Of a stretch of DNA of 64,000 nt, positions 49,512 to 58,059 are shown piece by piece (within the stretch, counting starts at the first letter, position 1; each line of letters opens with the position of its first letter). The DNA is from Actinopolyspora alba. Lineage in GTDB: Bacteria; Actinomycetota; Actinomycetes; Mycobacteriales; Pseudonocardiaceae. The DNA lies in NCBI RefSeq assembly GCF_900112765.1, contig NZ_FOMZ01000001.1, positions 124,001 through 188,000 on the forward strand. Reading direction: 5' to 3'. The notes below the pieces were generated by a model, which did not search any database, had not been told where the DNA came from, and saw nothing but the letters and a program-made list of their open reading frames with translations. The position numbers and the translations under genes are program-made.

Positions 49512-50405
49512 ATGACCACCGTCGATTCCGGCGAACCCGATGACGAGCACGTCGAGGAACATCCGAAACCGACAGCCAGGCGAATCGTGTTGGGCGCACA
49601 GCTGCGCAGGCTGCGCGAGAGAGCCGACATCACGCGCGCCCAGGCAGCGGACGAGATTCGTGGGTCCGAATCCAAAATCAGCCGGATCGAGCTCGCCAAG
49701 GTCAGCCTGAAGGAACGCGATGTCCGCGACCTGCTCAAGTGCTACGGGGTCACCGACGACGAGCAGCAACGGCCGTTCCTGGAAATGGTGCGCGAGTCCA
49801 AACAGCCCGGCTGGTGGAACCGCTACAGCGATCTGATGCCCGAGTGGTTCCAGGACTTCGTCGGTCTGGAGGAGTCGGCCTCGCGGATCCAGACCTACGA
49901 ACTCCAGTTCGTGCCGGGACTGCTGCAGATCGAGCCCTACGCCAAAGCCATCGCCAGTCACGGCAGACCGGAGCTGGCCGACGAGAACGTCCGGCGCAGG
50001 GTCGCACTGCGCATGCAGCGGCAGAAACTGCTCAACGGGCCGCAAGCCCCTCGGGTGTGGGCGGTGATCGACGAGTCCGTGTTACACCGACCGATCGGTG
50101 GACTCGACGTGATGCGGCAGCAGGTGGACCACCTGCTGGAAATGACCAAGCGTTCCACCATCACGCTGCAGGTGGTCCCGTACCGGCTCAGCGGTTACGC
50201 AGCGGAGGGCTCGTTCAGCATGTTGCGCTTCGCGGAGCCCGAGCTTCCGAATCTGGTCTACGTGGAACATCTCGCGGGCGCGCTGCACCTGGACAAACCG
50301 GAGGAGATCGAACAGTACAGCAGGGTGTTCGACCACCTGACCGTGGACGCCGAAACCCCGGAGGAGTCCAGGAAGTTGTTGCACAAGGTGCGAGCGGAAC
50401 TCTGA
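49512..50405 (+). CDS. XRE family regulator with DUF5753 (Scr1/WhiJ type)
   Basis: A 297-residue regulator. The N-terminal HTH is LGAQLRRLRERADITRAQAADEIRGSESKISRIE. The C-terminal ligand-like DUF5753 domain shows the conserved QTYELQFVPGLLQIEPYA and VIDESVLHRPIGG. In Streptomyces, WhiJ-like proteins act with a small DUF397 partner encoded next door to control development; the same gene order is found here. ATG 49512 follows AGGAG by five nt. It is followed 58 nt later by a hairpin built on the GGCGGAACCTC repeat. Confidence 0.92.
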   Translation: MTTVDSGEPDDEHVEEHPKPTARRIVLGAQLRRLRERADITRAQAADEIRGSESKISRIELAKVSLKERDVRDLLKCYGVTDDEQQRPFLEMVRESKQPGWWNRYSDLMPEWFQDFVGLEESASRIQTYELQFVPGLLQIEPYAKAIASHGRPELADENVRRRVALRMQRQKLLNGPQAPRVWAVIDESVLHRPIGGLDVMRQQVDHLLEMTKRSTITLQVVPYRLSGYAAEGSFSMLRFAEPELPNLVYVEHLAGALHLDKPEEIEQYSRVFDHLTVDAETPEESRKLLHKVRAEL

Positions 50406-50457
50406 GTCCCCGGATCGGCCGGGTTCTCGTAGCCCGGGTTCTCGTAGGTGGTTACGT

Positions 50458-50495
50458 GGCGGAACCTCCCGCTGATTCCCGCTTCGGGAGGTTTT
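50458..50495 (+). terminator. hairpin terminator formed by a GGCGGAACCTC repeat copy
   Basis: AACCTCCCG (50463-50471) and CGGGAGGTT (50485-50493) pair perfectly around a 13-nt loop and are followed by TT. The left side is the dispersed repeat core GGCGGAACCTCCCGC. It lies 58 nt past the XRE stop. Just upstream, GGGTTCTCGTAG occurs twice (50421 and 50436). Confidence 0.65.
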
Positions 50496-50762
50496 CCCGG
50501 CGACCGGGCCAGCACTTCGGACCACCGATCACTCACCGCCACCCCGGTCGTCCATTCAGGTGAGTCGCGTCGTCGAATCAGAGCAACTCGGCGGAAACGA
50601 ACCGTGAAACGGGTTTCCCCGGACATCGAATCGAGCAGCACGCGACACCAGCGAATCGCGCCGCTCAACCGGCCGAAGGCCAAGTTTCCGAGCAGTGTAC
50701 CCCGGCGACGCCCTGCACAGGAACCCTGAACAATCTCGCACGATCGTGTGTATTCGTGCAGC

Positions 50763-50827
50763 TGCACGTGCAGATGCATTGCCTTTTCGGCGCCCCGTTG
50801 GCAAGATCTCGTGCACGTGCAGATGCA
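50763..50827. promoter_or_regulatory. two direct copies of TGCACGTGCAGATGCA upstream of DUF397 gene
   Basis: The 16-nt sequence TGCACGTGCAGATGCA occurs identically at 50763-50778 and 50812-50827. Each contains the perfect palindrome TGCACGTGCA. Another palindrome, TGCAGCTGCA, overlaps the first copy at 50757-50766. The second copy ends 21 nt before the DUF397 start codon. This is a strong candidate operator, possibly for the adjacent XRE regulator. The remaining 50496-50756 stretch shows no gene. Confidence 0.6.
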
Positions 50828-50848
50828 CAACACAGAAAAGGTGACCAC

Positions 50849-51088
50849 ATGAGCGAGATGAGCCGCACCAGCACCTCGGCCGCCGAGCTACCGAGTGTGC
50901 GGTGGCGCAAGAGCAGGCACAGCGGTGCGATCGGGAACTGTGTGGAGGTCGCCGCGCTCAACGGCGGCGAGGTCGCCATGCGCAATTCCCGTGACCCGGA
51001 AGGCACCGCTCTCGTTTACACCCGCGCCGAGATCGCCGCGTTCGTGGCCGGCGCGAAGGACGGAGAATTCGATGACTTCATCAACTGA
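50849..51088 (+). CDS. DUF397 domain protein (partner of XRE/Scr1 regulator)
   Basis: A 79-residue protein with the DUF397 signature VRWRKSRHSGAIGNCVEVA followed by VAMRNSRDPEGTALVYTRAEIAAFVAGAKDGEFDDF. Members are encoded next to Scr1/WhiJ-type regulators; some act as antagonists in toxin-antitoxin-like or developmental switch pairs. ATG 50849 follows AAAGG by eight nt. Two TGCACGTGCAGATGCA repeats lie just upstream. Its end overlaps the next ORF by 17 nt. Confidence 0.92.
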   Translation: MSEMSRTSTSAAELPSVRWRKSRHSGAIGNCVEVAALNGGEVAMRNSRDPEGTALVYTRAEIAAFVAGAKDGEFDDFIN

Positions 51089-51404
51089 CACCCAGTGCGA
51101 TTCGGACGCGCGGCTGCGCGAACTGATGGCCCGGGGCTTTCAGTTCATGCAGTCCACCGATTCCCGTGGCGAGCTGCGGGCGCTGGTCGGCGTGCGTGGG
51201 CACGACAACGTCATCGACGTGGTGAGCCTCGAATCGGAGGACCACGTGACGGCGACCAGGATGCCGAGTTACGAGGAGAACGTCTTCGAACCCAGCACCA
51301 CCTGGTGGCATTCCAGTGGCCGGGTATGCGACGTGATCGACCGTCTGCTCGAACTCCCCGACGACCACACTCCCGGCTCTCTGCTGGTCGCCGCCGGACT
51401 CTAG
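51072..51404 (+). CDS. hypothetical protein co-translated with DUF397
   Basis: A 110-residue acidic protein of unknown family (DARLRELMARGFQFMQSTDSRGE, DNVIDVVSLESEDHVTATRM, VCDVIDRLLELPDD). ATG 51072 follows GGAG by eight nt inside the end of the DUF397 gene, so the two are co-translated. Small proteins of this pattern often follow DUF397 genes in actinomycetes as a third partner, but no function is known to me. A hairpin 36 nt after the stop closes the unit. Confidence 0.75.
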   Translation: MTSSTDTQCDSDARLRELMARGFQFMQSTDSRGELRALVGVRGHDNVIDVVSLESEDHVTATRMPSYEENVFEPSTTWWHSSGRVCDVIDRLLELPDDHTPGSLLVAAGL

Positions 51405-51783
51405 TCGGACTTCGTCGACCGGTTACACCGAAGTGGTCGCGTGGCGGAACCTCTCTCCGACCCCGCCACGGAAGAACCGACATCGTGCGGACACCTCTCC
51501 GGTGTCGGGCCGTCCGCACGAGAATCGCACGAGCCCCTGCGGGTGATCCGGCAGTGTGAGCGGTCGTTCGCCGCTCGCGGCGTCGAAGAGCACCGCCCAT
51601 GTCGGCGACACGCCCTGAAGAACAGCGGTCGGGAACCGTTCCCGGCGAGACAACCGACCGATCCGACTCGGAACCACTACCTCCTGATGTGACGGAGAAA
51701 CCCTTCCGAAACCGCGCGGCCGGAATCGGCCCGGAAGTTCCGTCGCACATGACCGGGATCACTGCCCGCCTCGTAGCCACGGC
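51405..51783. other. 379-nt intergenic region with one hairpin and no supported gene
   Basis: After the terminator hairpin at 51440-51470, this stretch has several short open frames, none with a ribosome site or recognisable product. As it lies just beyond a broken SDR remnant, it may hold further unrecognisable decay of that gene. Confidence 0.5.
51440..51470 (+). terminator. perfect 8-bp hairpin containing a GGCGGAACCTC repeat copy
   Basis: CGTGGCGG (51440-51447) and CCGCCACG (51463-51470) pair perfectly around a 15-nt loop that contains AACCTCTC. It lies 36 nt past the stop of the ORF after DUF397. It is the fifth copy of the dispersed repeat in the window. Confidence 0.6.
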
Positions 51784-51897
51784 CTACCGTGTACGGGGCG
51801 GGCAGATCTCGCAGGGCACCCGATACGAACCTCTCCCGGCGGCGATTCCGCGACTTCCGCCGGTGACCAGGGCGACCTTATCGATGAGTTGATTCAT
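51784..51897 (-). pseudogene. truncated short-chain dehydrogenase remnant
   Basis: The 37-codon frame begins MNQLIDKVALVTGGSRGI, which is exactly the start of an SDR enzyme up to the NAD(P)-binding TGxxxGI motif, then loses similarity and stops at TAG. Its ATG overlaps the MFS stop by four nt (ATGA). The intact gene was therefore once co-translated with the transporter. More than 200 residues of the enzyme are missing. Confidence 0.75.
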
Positions 51898-53129
51898 CTC
51901 GACTCCCGTGTTATGTCCGCAGTGGACATCGAGTCAGCCGCCTCCGCAACGGGCTCCGACCCAGAATCCGGTGCGGCGTTCGTTCCTGAGAAGGCTCCCC
52001 TGCTCAAAATGTCGGGAAGCAGGGTCAGAAAACCGGCGACCGCTATCACGGCCCCGATCCACAACGGTGCCCGCAATCCGTAACCGGCACTGATCCCCAG
52101 GCCACCCACCCAGGATCCGAACACGACTCCCATCGTGATGCAGGACGTGTGCACCGTGTTCACCAGTGAACCGCCGTTCGCCGTCCCCATCACGCGGGCC
52201 ACCAGCGCTGGATTCATGGTCACACCGACCAGACCGATTCCGATCAGCGCGAGGACGACCGCAGGGGGCCGTGTGGTGAACAGCCCGAAAACGATCAGCA
52301 GGACGATCAGTGACACCACTCCGGCCGTCAGGGTGCTGATGGCCCTCGTGTCCGCCAGCCTGCCGACGATGTGGTTGCCGAGGATCGTGGCCGCCCCGTA
52401 CGCGAACAGCAGCGTCGTGACAGTGGTCGCACCGAGGTCGGTCACCTCGGACAGGATGGGCGTGAAGTAGCTGAACGCCGCGTAAGTCGCGCCGATGACC
52501 AGGGTGCTGGTGGAGTAGACCGCCCACAATCTCCAGTTCTGGAACGCGGCGATTTCGCTGCGCACGCTTGTGTACTGCGAAGCCTGGAGACGAGGCACGA
52601 CGAGAGCGGTGAGTGCGCCCACCGTAATCGCCATGACGGCGACGATCCAGAAGCTCATCCGCCAACCGAAGGACGATCCGATGTAGTTCGCCAGCGGAAG
52701 CCCCAGCACGGTGCCGGCCATGAGACCGCTGAGGACGACGGAGCTCGCCCGAGCCGCGACGTTGGGGCCGGCGAGTTGGATCGCGGCGGCGATGGCCACG
52801 CCGAAGAAGGCTCCCGAAACCGCACCGGTGATCAAGCGGGCGACGAGCAACGATCCGTATCCCGGCGACAGCGCTCCCAGCACCTCACCGGTTACGAAAG
52901 CCCCGAACAGGACCATGAGAGCCCACCGGCGAGGCAGCCTCAGCAGCGCGGTGTTCAGGAGCGGCCCGCCGATCGCCATGGCCAGGGCGTACAACGAGAT
53001 CAGATAGCCGACCCGGGAGACGGAGACGCCGAGTTCCTGCGCCATGGCGGGCATCATTCCGGTGACCTGCAGTTCGCTGGTCACCAGGGCGAATATTCCG
53101 AGCCCCAGTACATATACGGCGATGGGCAT
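51894..53129 (-). CDS. MFS drug-efflux transporter, DHA1 / chloramphenicol-resistance-like
   Basis: A 411-residue transporter with twelve helices. The opening LGLGIFALVTSELQVTGMMPAMA is characteristic of the Cmx/CmlR and arabinose-efflux-like DHA1 group. The helix 2-3 loop and the antiporter motif C region (VVLSGLMAGTVLGLPLANYIG) are present. Proton-driven export of a small molecule is expected; the drug is unknown. Its stop overlaps an SDR remnant, and a broken cupin gene lies upstream. Only the transporter of this former operon looks intact. A TetR gene faces it across a palindromic operator. Confidence 0.9.
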   Translation of the reverse strand: MPIAVYVLGLGIFALVTSELQVTGMMPAMAQELGVSVSRVGYLISLYALAMAIGGPLLNTALLRLPRRWALMVLFGAFVTGEVLGALSPGYGSLLVARLITGAVSGAFFGVAIAAAIQLAGPNVAARASSVVLSGLMAGTVLGLPLANYIGSSFGWRMSFWIVAVMAITVGALTALVVPRLQASQYTSVRSEIAAFQNWRLWAVYSTSTLVIGATYAAFSYFTPILSEVTDLGATTVTTLLFAYGAATILGNHIVGRLADTRAISTLTAGVVSLIVLLIVFGLFTTRPPAVVLALIGIGLVGVTMNPALVARVMGTANGGSLVNTVHTSCITMGVVFGSWVGGLGISAGYGLRAPLWIGAVIAVAGFLTLLPDILSRGAFSGTNAAPDSGSEPVAEAADSMSTADITRESR

Positions 53130-53171
53130 GGCGGTGGAGTTCCTCTCGACGGGATTCGTTGTCGTACTGGG

Positions 53172-53584
53172 TCAACCGACGGAGTCGGCCTGTGCCTGAA
53201 AAGATCCGTAACGTCTTCCCACCTCGATCACGTGCTCGTTGTCGGAGGGCTGGAAGCGGGGAACGGCTACTCCTGGCACCGCGGGTCTCCCGGTTTCGAG
53301 GAAAAACGCTCGAAGCCGCCTGGTGTGAAGATGAGGAGCCGCCGAGCGGTGTGCGGGCTCTTGTCGCGGGATCCGCGCATCGTGTTGCGCGGAATGAATA
53401 CGAAATCGCCGGAGCGCCCGGTCACGGTCTGATCGCCGATGCGGATTTCGAGTTCGCCTTCGGCCGCGTGAGAAGCCTCGTCCACGTCGCCTGTCCCCTG
53501 AGCCGTGAGCAAGCGCGGCTTCCGGCATGACGGACGCCGCGCACAAATCTTGACCGATCGGTCATGATTAGATCGAGACAGCAC
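53172..53584 (-). pseudogene. cupin domain protein, frameshifted and truncated
   Basis: Two overlapping frames carry parts of one cupin. One reads GELEIRIGDQTVTGRSGDFVFIPRNTMRG, then a Pro-Gly-Gly-Phe segment to KPGDP. The other continues with VPGVAVPRFQPSDNEHVIEVGRRYG. A one-base shift near 53285 separates them. The N-terminal metal-binding HxH-x-E region is missing or shifted as well: ATG 53528 starts in the second frame. Sequencing error is possible, but the missing histidines argue for decay. It lies between MFS and the TetR operator. Confidence 0.65.
53551..53564. promoter_or_regulatory. perfect palindrome TGACCGATCGGTCA, probable TetR operator
   Basis: A 14-bp perfect palindrome lies in the divergent region between the cupin/MFS unit and tetR, 117 nt before the tetR start. 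Its form (TGACCGATCGGTCA) is typical of operators bound by TetR-family repressors of this type. Confidence 0.7.
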
Positions 53585-53680
53585 GTTGCTGTCAAGCGGT
53601 AATCTGGTCTCTCGAAACGGCGTCCGTGGTCAACGGCCGTTGACCACGAGCCAGCACAAACCCGCAGCACGGGGAGCCCC

Positions 53681-54274
53681 ATGCCGAGAGGACGTCACCG
53701 GGAGTTCGACTTCGACGCGGCTGTCGACGCTGCCCTCACCGTTTTCTGGAGCAAGGGGTACGAAGGCACGAGCCTGGCCGATCTGACCGACGCGATCGGT
53801 ATCCGCCGCGGCAGCCTCTACGCGGCGTTCGGCAGCAAGGAAGCCCTGTTCGAGCGGGTGCTGCTGCGCTACAGCCGCACCATCGCTCAGTACGTCGAAG
53901 AGGCGATAACCGCTCCCACCGCCCACGCGGTCATAGCTCGGGTCTGGCGCGGGGCCGCCGAGGCCACCACCGGTGAGAACGCGCCGCACGGTTGTCTGAT
54001 CGTGCACGGCGCGCTCAGCTGTTCCAGCGAGAACGACGCCGTCAGGTCACGTCTGGCCGAGATACGACACAGCGACAAGCAGCGGCTGCGCGAAAGATTC
54101 GAACGCGCGATAGCGGCCGCGGATCTACCGGCCGAGACCGATCCCGCCGCGCTGGCGAGCTATGTCGTGACGGTACAACACGGCATCGCCGTACAGGCGC
54201 GCAGCGGAGCGACTCGTCAGGAACTGCTGGCCATGGTCGATTTGGCGCTCACCGGAATAGACCAGTCAGTGTAA
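53681..54274 (+). CDS. TetR family transcriptional regulator
   Basis: A 197-residue repressor. The N-terminal HTH is AALTVFWSKGYEGTSLADLTDAIGIRRGSLYAAFGSKEALF. The C-terminal ligand domain with APHGCLIVHGALSC and LASYVVTVQHGIAVQARSGATRQEL is typical of the TetR subgroup that controls SDR, cupin and MFS genes. ATG 53681 follows GGGGAG by five nt. It is divergent from the cupin/MFS/SDR unit and probably represses it through the palindrome at 53551. Confidence 0.93.
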   Translation: MPRGRHREFDFDAAVDAALTVFWSKGYEGTSLADLTDAIGIRRGSLYAAFGSKEALFERVLLRYSRTIAQYVEEAITAPTAHAVIARVWRGAAEATTGENAPHGCLIVHGALSCSSENDAVRSRLAEIRHSDKQRLRERFERAIAAADLPAETDPAALASYVVTVQHGIAVQARSGATRQELLAMVDLALTGIDQSV

Positions 54275-54431
54275 TGCCGACAGCTACTCGGACAGCACGT
54301 CGCCGCGACGGCATGGGGTGCCCTCCCGACCGCATTCGCTTTCGGACCTCGCACATGGTCGACGAGCCCCCGGAGCGCGGCCACGATCTACCGTGCGGGG
54401 GCAGATCTCGTCGGAGGAGGAGTTGACTCGA

Positions 54432-55094
54432 ATGGACGATTCAGCGCGGGATGTCGAGAACAGCGGCTCGGAACCCGAACCGCTCGAAGTGACCGACGAG
54501 GCGGAACTGCGGGAACTGCTGGGCACTCCGTTGCGGCGGACCCTGGACAAGGAACGCGCCGAACTGCACGAGCTGGACAAGCGGTGGCTGGCCCACTCCC
54601 CGTTCTGCCTGGTGGCCACCTCCGACGAACTGGGGCACTGCGACGTCTCACCCAAGGGAGACCCGCCCGGGTTCACACTGGTGCTGGACGACTCCACGAT
54701 CGCGCTACCGGAACGCCCCGGTAACCGCCGCGCGGACGGTTTCCGCAACATACTGCGCAATCCGCACGTCGGGCTGCTCTACATGCTGCCCGGCAGGGGC
54801 GACACACTGCGGATCAACGGAAGGGCTCGGATCGTGCGGCGTGCCCCGTTCTTCGAACGCATGGAGGTGAAGGGACACCGACCGGTACTGGCACTGGTGG
54901 TCGAGATCGAGCAGGTCTTCCACCACTGCGCCAAGGCGTTCATGCGTTCCGGGCTCTGGAACCCGGAGAGCTGGACTCCGGAAGCGATGGAATCGCGTCC
55001 GGCCATCGCCAAGACGCTGGAGACTCCGGAGAAGAGCCTGGCCGAGTTGGAGCACTACTACGGCGCGGAGTACGCGAAGAAGCTGTACGGCTGA
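54432..55094 (+). CDS. pyridoxamine 5'-phosphate oxidase-like flavin-binding family protein (MSMEG_1061 type)
   Basis: A 220-residue split-barrel protein. Family pattern: WLAHSPFCLVATSDELGHCDVSPKGD, IALPERPGNRRADGFRNILRNPHVGLLYMLPGRGDTLRINGRARI, and a C-terminal FHHCAKAFMRSGLW. It matches the actinobacterial pyridoxamine 5'-phosphate oxidase-like group, some of which bind F420, heme or FMN; true substrate unknown. ATG 54432 follows a long GGAGGAGGAG nine nt upstream. Stands alone between tetR and the small membrane genes. Confidence 0.88.
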   Translation: MDDSARDVENSGSEPEPLEVTDEAELRELLGTPLRRTLDKERAELHELDKRWLAHSPFCLVATSDELGHCDVSPKGDPPGFTLVLDDSTIALPERPGNRRADGFRNILRNPHVGLLYMLPGRGDTLRINGRARIVRRAPFFERMEVKGHRPVLALVVEIEQVFHHCAKAFMRSGLWNPESWTPEAMESRPAIAKTLETPEKSLAELEHYYGAEYAKKLYG

Positions 55095-55284
55095 CGTGTC
55101 CGCCACCTTCGCTCCCCTGCCACCACCCCACCCCGGAACCGCGTCCCCGCGCTCCGACAGTTGGGACCACCGCACCGAGCCGGTTCGGCTCGGACAGTCG
55201 TGATCGGACACACCACTGTCGAAGTTGACCATCGCTACCGAGTGATGATGACCTGAGTGAGGGGAACATGCATCGGAGTCGCTC

Positions 55285-55593
55285 ATGGAACGAGACAACA
55301 AGGTATTTCAGCCGCTTTCCAAGCGGGAGTACATCTGGCGGGGCGTGGGGTTCATGGCGGCTCCGACTGCCCCTCTCGTCGTGAACGTGCTGGAAGTGCC
55401 CCTCTGGGCGGGTTTGCCGCTAGTCGCGGCCGCGGGCGGTGCCGGATTCCTCGTGCTGCGGCACTTCACGACCATGGAACCGAACCCCACGGGGCCGATG
55501 AAACCGGCGAAGTGGCGGTTCGGGTTCCCCGACCGCTCGACGTTGCGCCCGAACAGGTACCGCTCCGCGGAAACCGCGGACGGGGCCGACTGA
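55285..55593 (+). CDS. small membrane protein, unknown
   Basis: A 102-residue protein with two adjacent hydrophobic stretches (GFMAAPTAPLVVNVLEVPLWAGL and PLVAAAGGAGFLVLRHF) and a basic cytoplasmic tail rich in Pro/Arg. The lead-in KREYIWRGVGF is distinctive, but I do not recognise a family. It is followed 33 nt later by another small membrane gene on the same strand. The pair opens the region that carries the DUF1023 hydrolase. Confidence 0.6.
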   Translation: MERDNKVFQPLSKREYIWRGVGFMAAPTAPLVVNVLEVPLWAGLPLVAAAGGAGFLVLRHFTTMEPNPTGPMKPAKWRFGFPDRSTLRPNRYRSAETADGAD

Positions 55594-55626
55594 CCGTCCT
55601 CACCGGACGATTGTCGAGGCGCTCAC

Positions 55627-55923
55627 GTGCCGGAACCGAAACGCACCGGAGTCCAGCTCGCGCTGTACACGCTGTCGGTGCTGCTGCTGCCGGTGTTCCT
55701 GTACGTCACCTGGCGGGTGGAGTCGCCCTGGCCACGGCTCGGTTGCATGCTACTCGCGTTCGGCTGCCAGCTGGTCGCGAAGCTGCTGCGGCAGCGCCAA
55801 CTCAGGCTGTTCGAACGCGAGTCGGCAGCCGGGAGTTCCGTTCCAGAGAACCAGGGTCGTGCCCGCCCTGGTGACGGGGAAGACGGTCTCCCCGCCACCG
55901 AGAAATCGTCCTCCCGTCCTTGA
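55627..55923 (+). CDS. small membrane protein, unknown
   Basis: A 98-residue protein with two hydrophobic helices (LALYTLSVLLLPVFLYVTW and LGCMLLAFGCQLVAKLL) and a polar tail. No family recognised. It is in the same direction as the flanking small genes, 33 nt after the previous one. GTG 55627 is assumed; ribosome site weak. Confidence 0.6.
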   Translation: MPEPKRTGVQLALYTLSVLLLPVFLYVTWRVESPWPRLGCMLLAFGCQLVAKLLRQRQLRLFERESAAGSSVPENQGRARPGDGEDGLPATEKSSSRP

Positions 55924-56084
55924 TGATCTCCCCGCCAGGCTTCGGCACATCGGCCCAGTCGGCGAGCGAAACCATTACAACGATCAGATGCTTTTTGCTC
56001 CCACCGGCTTCGCGGCTCTGTCGCGGAAGAAGATCGGTTGGTTACCTTCCTCTCAGTCACGAACTTCGGGGGAGGTTCACAGCA

Positions 56085-56363
56085 GTGACCATGCGAGCCG
56101 ATCCGGCGTTCATCGCCGAGCTGGGAAACGAACTGGAAAGGTCGACCGAAGGGCTGCGTAACAGGATTCCGGCCCCCAGGGCCGACGCCGGGCCTTCGAC
56201 GCAGGCGATAGCGGCCACCGTTGCCGAGGTGCTACGCGCGGCCGCCGGGTTGACCGAGACGACTTTCGACACGGCCGACGATCTGCACGCCAACAGAGCG
56301 ACCTACGCCACTGTCGAGGACGACAACACCGGCCGGTTCGAGGGGCTGGAATCACCTCGGTAA
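56085..56363 (+). CDS. EspC-like/ESX-type small helical protein
   Basis: A 92-residue, mostly helical, acidic protein (PAFIAELGNELERSTEGLRNRI, AIAATVAEVLRAAAGLTETTF, DLHANRATYATVEDDN). Size, single long helix pattern and position just before a WXG-bearing protein suggest an ESX/type VII-associated small protein of the EspC/DUF2580 kind. There is no WXG motif. GTG 56085 follows GGGGGAGG by nine nt; ATG 56091 is two codons in. It lies 21 nt before the DUF1023 hydrolase gene. Confidence 0.65.
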   Translation: MTMRADPAFIAELGNELERSTEGLRNRIPAPRADAGPSTQAIAATVAEVLRAAAGLTETTFDTADDLHANRATYATVEDDNTGRFEGLESPR

Positions 56364-56384
56364 CCGCGTTTGGGGGAACGCGTC

Positions 56385-58055
56385 ATGCCACTGAACACCT
56401 ACGTCGCCGGTGATCCCGGTTCACTGCGGGAGCTGATCGACACCCTGCGCGGGCTCAGCAGTGGAATCGAACGAGCGGCCACCGGATGGCATCACACCAG
56501 ATCCAGATCCGAAACGGATTGGCAGGGCCCCGCCGCGGAAGCGTACCGGGAAACCGCACGAAACACCGGCCGCGATGCCGACGAACTGGAGAACACGCTC
56601 CACGAGCTCACCCACTGCGTCGAGGAGTTCACCACCGATCTGGACACCGTTCTGACGCGCATGAGCCGAGCACGCGAGGTCGCCCGACAAGGCGGGCTGA
56701 TGGTGCTCGGGGAAATGATCCATCAACCACGCAAGATCTCGGCACCGACGATCGGTGGGCTCGCCACCGAACCGAACGATCCGAACGCGTCCGGCACCGG
56801 GGGCGAGTGGTTCGCCCGCGCGGAAGCCACCTACACCGAAGTCGAGACGCTGGTGACAGCGGCCAGGACAACGGAGCGTACCGCTCACGAACGCCTCGGC
56901 GCCGCACTCGACCGGATCGGGAAAGAGCTCCGTGAACTGGTCGGACGCTCGGATTGGAGAACGGCGGCGAACTCGGCCGACCATCCGGCCGCCGCCGGAC
57001 TGAGCGAGACAGCCGACGCGCTGGAGAAACGTTCCGCCGAAACGACTCGGGTCATGATGCGGGAGGCCGTGGCGAACGGTCCGGATCGCGTACGCGGGGT
57101 TTGGGAAACGCTGACCGCTGCCCAACGAGCGGACCTCGAGGCCCGATTCCCGCGACTCGTCGGTGATGCGGACGGCCTGCCCGTGGCGGTACGGCACGAG
57201 GCGAATACCGCACTGCTGGCACGGGAACGGAATCGTCTCCGAGAACAGATACGCGAGGTAGTGGCGCGGGCCCGTGCCGAGGGACGCTCCAGCAGTGACG
57301 CGGCGGAATCACTGTACGAGTCACTGGACACGTTGGAAGAGCTCCAGGCATATCTGCGGCAGGACGAGAAATATCTGCTCTCCCTGGACGGCACGGCCGA
57401 CAACAGGGGTCGAGTGATCGTCGCTTCCGGAAACCCCGACACGGCGGACCACGTTGCCACGTTCGTGCCGGGAACGAGATCGGACCTGGGGAACGCGATG
57501 GACTACATCGTGGACGGTGACAAGGTACGGGAACGAGCGGAACAACTCGCACCGGGCGAGGACGTCGCCAACATCACCTACCTGGATTACGAATCACCGG
57601 ATTCGCTCGTCAGCGCCGCTCGCGAGTCGTTCGCGGAGAACGGCAGTGCGGATCTGGCCCGCTTCCAGGAAGGTCTTCGGATTTCCCACCAGGGCCCGGT
57701 GAGCCACAACACGATCATCGGGCATTCCTATGGCACCACGGTGATCGGATACACCGCCTCCGGCGCAGGACTGGCCGTGGACGACATGGTCTTCATGGGC
57801 TCCCCCGGCGTCGGGACGTGGCGCGCGAGTGAACTGGGAATCCCTTCCGAACACGTCTGGTCCGGCACCGCGCCGCTCGATCCGATCCGCTCCGTCCCGG
57901 ACGGATGGTTCGGACAGGACCCCAACAATCCGTTCTTCGGAGCACGAGAGGTTCCCGTGGACGCGATGGGAGATCACAACACCTACTGGGACGACCGGGA
58001 ATCCGTGGACGGCATGGCACGAATAGTGGCGGGAAGAGCAGCGGGAACGGATTGA
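56385..58055 (+). CDS. DUF1023 alpha/beta hydrolase with N-terminal WXG100-like domain
   Basis: A 556-residue protein. The first 110 residues are a helical hairpin with W46-Q-G (DWQGPAAEAYRE), the WXG motif of type VII substrates. A long helical middle follows. The C-terminal 230 residues are a DUF1023 alpha/beta hydrolase with nucleophile Ser448 (GHSYGTTVIGY) and likely catalytic His531 (GDHNTYW). DUF1023 proteins are thought to be secreted lipases or esterases. ATG 56385 follows GGGGGAA. It is in line with an EspC-like gene before and a membrane protein gene 4 nt after. Confidence 0.85.
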   Translation: MPLNTYVAGDPGSLRELIDTLRGLSSGIERAATGWHHTRSRSETDWQGPAAEAYRETARNTGRDADELENTLHELTHCVEEFTTDLDTVLTRMSRAREVARQGGLMVLGEMIHQPRKISAPTIGGLATEPNDPNASGTGGEWFARAEATYTEVETLVTAARTTERTAHERLGAALDRIGKELRELVGRSDWRTAANSADHPAAAGLSETADALEKRSAETTRVMMREAVANGPDRVRGVWETLTAAQRADLEARFPRLVGDADGLPVAVRHEANTALLARERNRLREQIREVVARARAEGRSSSDAAESLYESLDTLEELQAYLRQDEKYLLSLDGTADNRGRVIVASGNPDTADHVATFVPGTRSDLGNAMDYIVDGDKVRERAEQLAPGEDVANITYLDYESPDSLVSAARESFAENGSADLARFQEGLRISHQGPVSHNTIIGHSYGTTVIGYTASGAGLAVDDMVFMGSPGVGTWRASELGIPSEHVWSGTAPLDPIRSVPDGWFGQDPNNPFFGAREVPVDAMGDHNTYWDDRESVDGMARIVAGRAAGTD

Positions 58056-58059
58056 CGGA

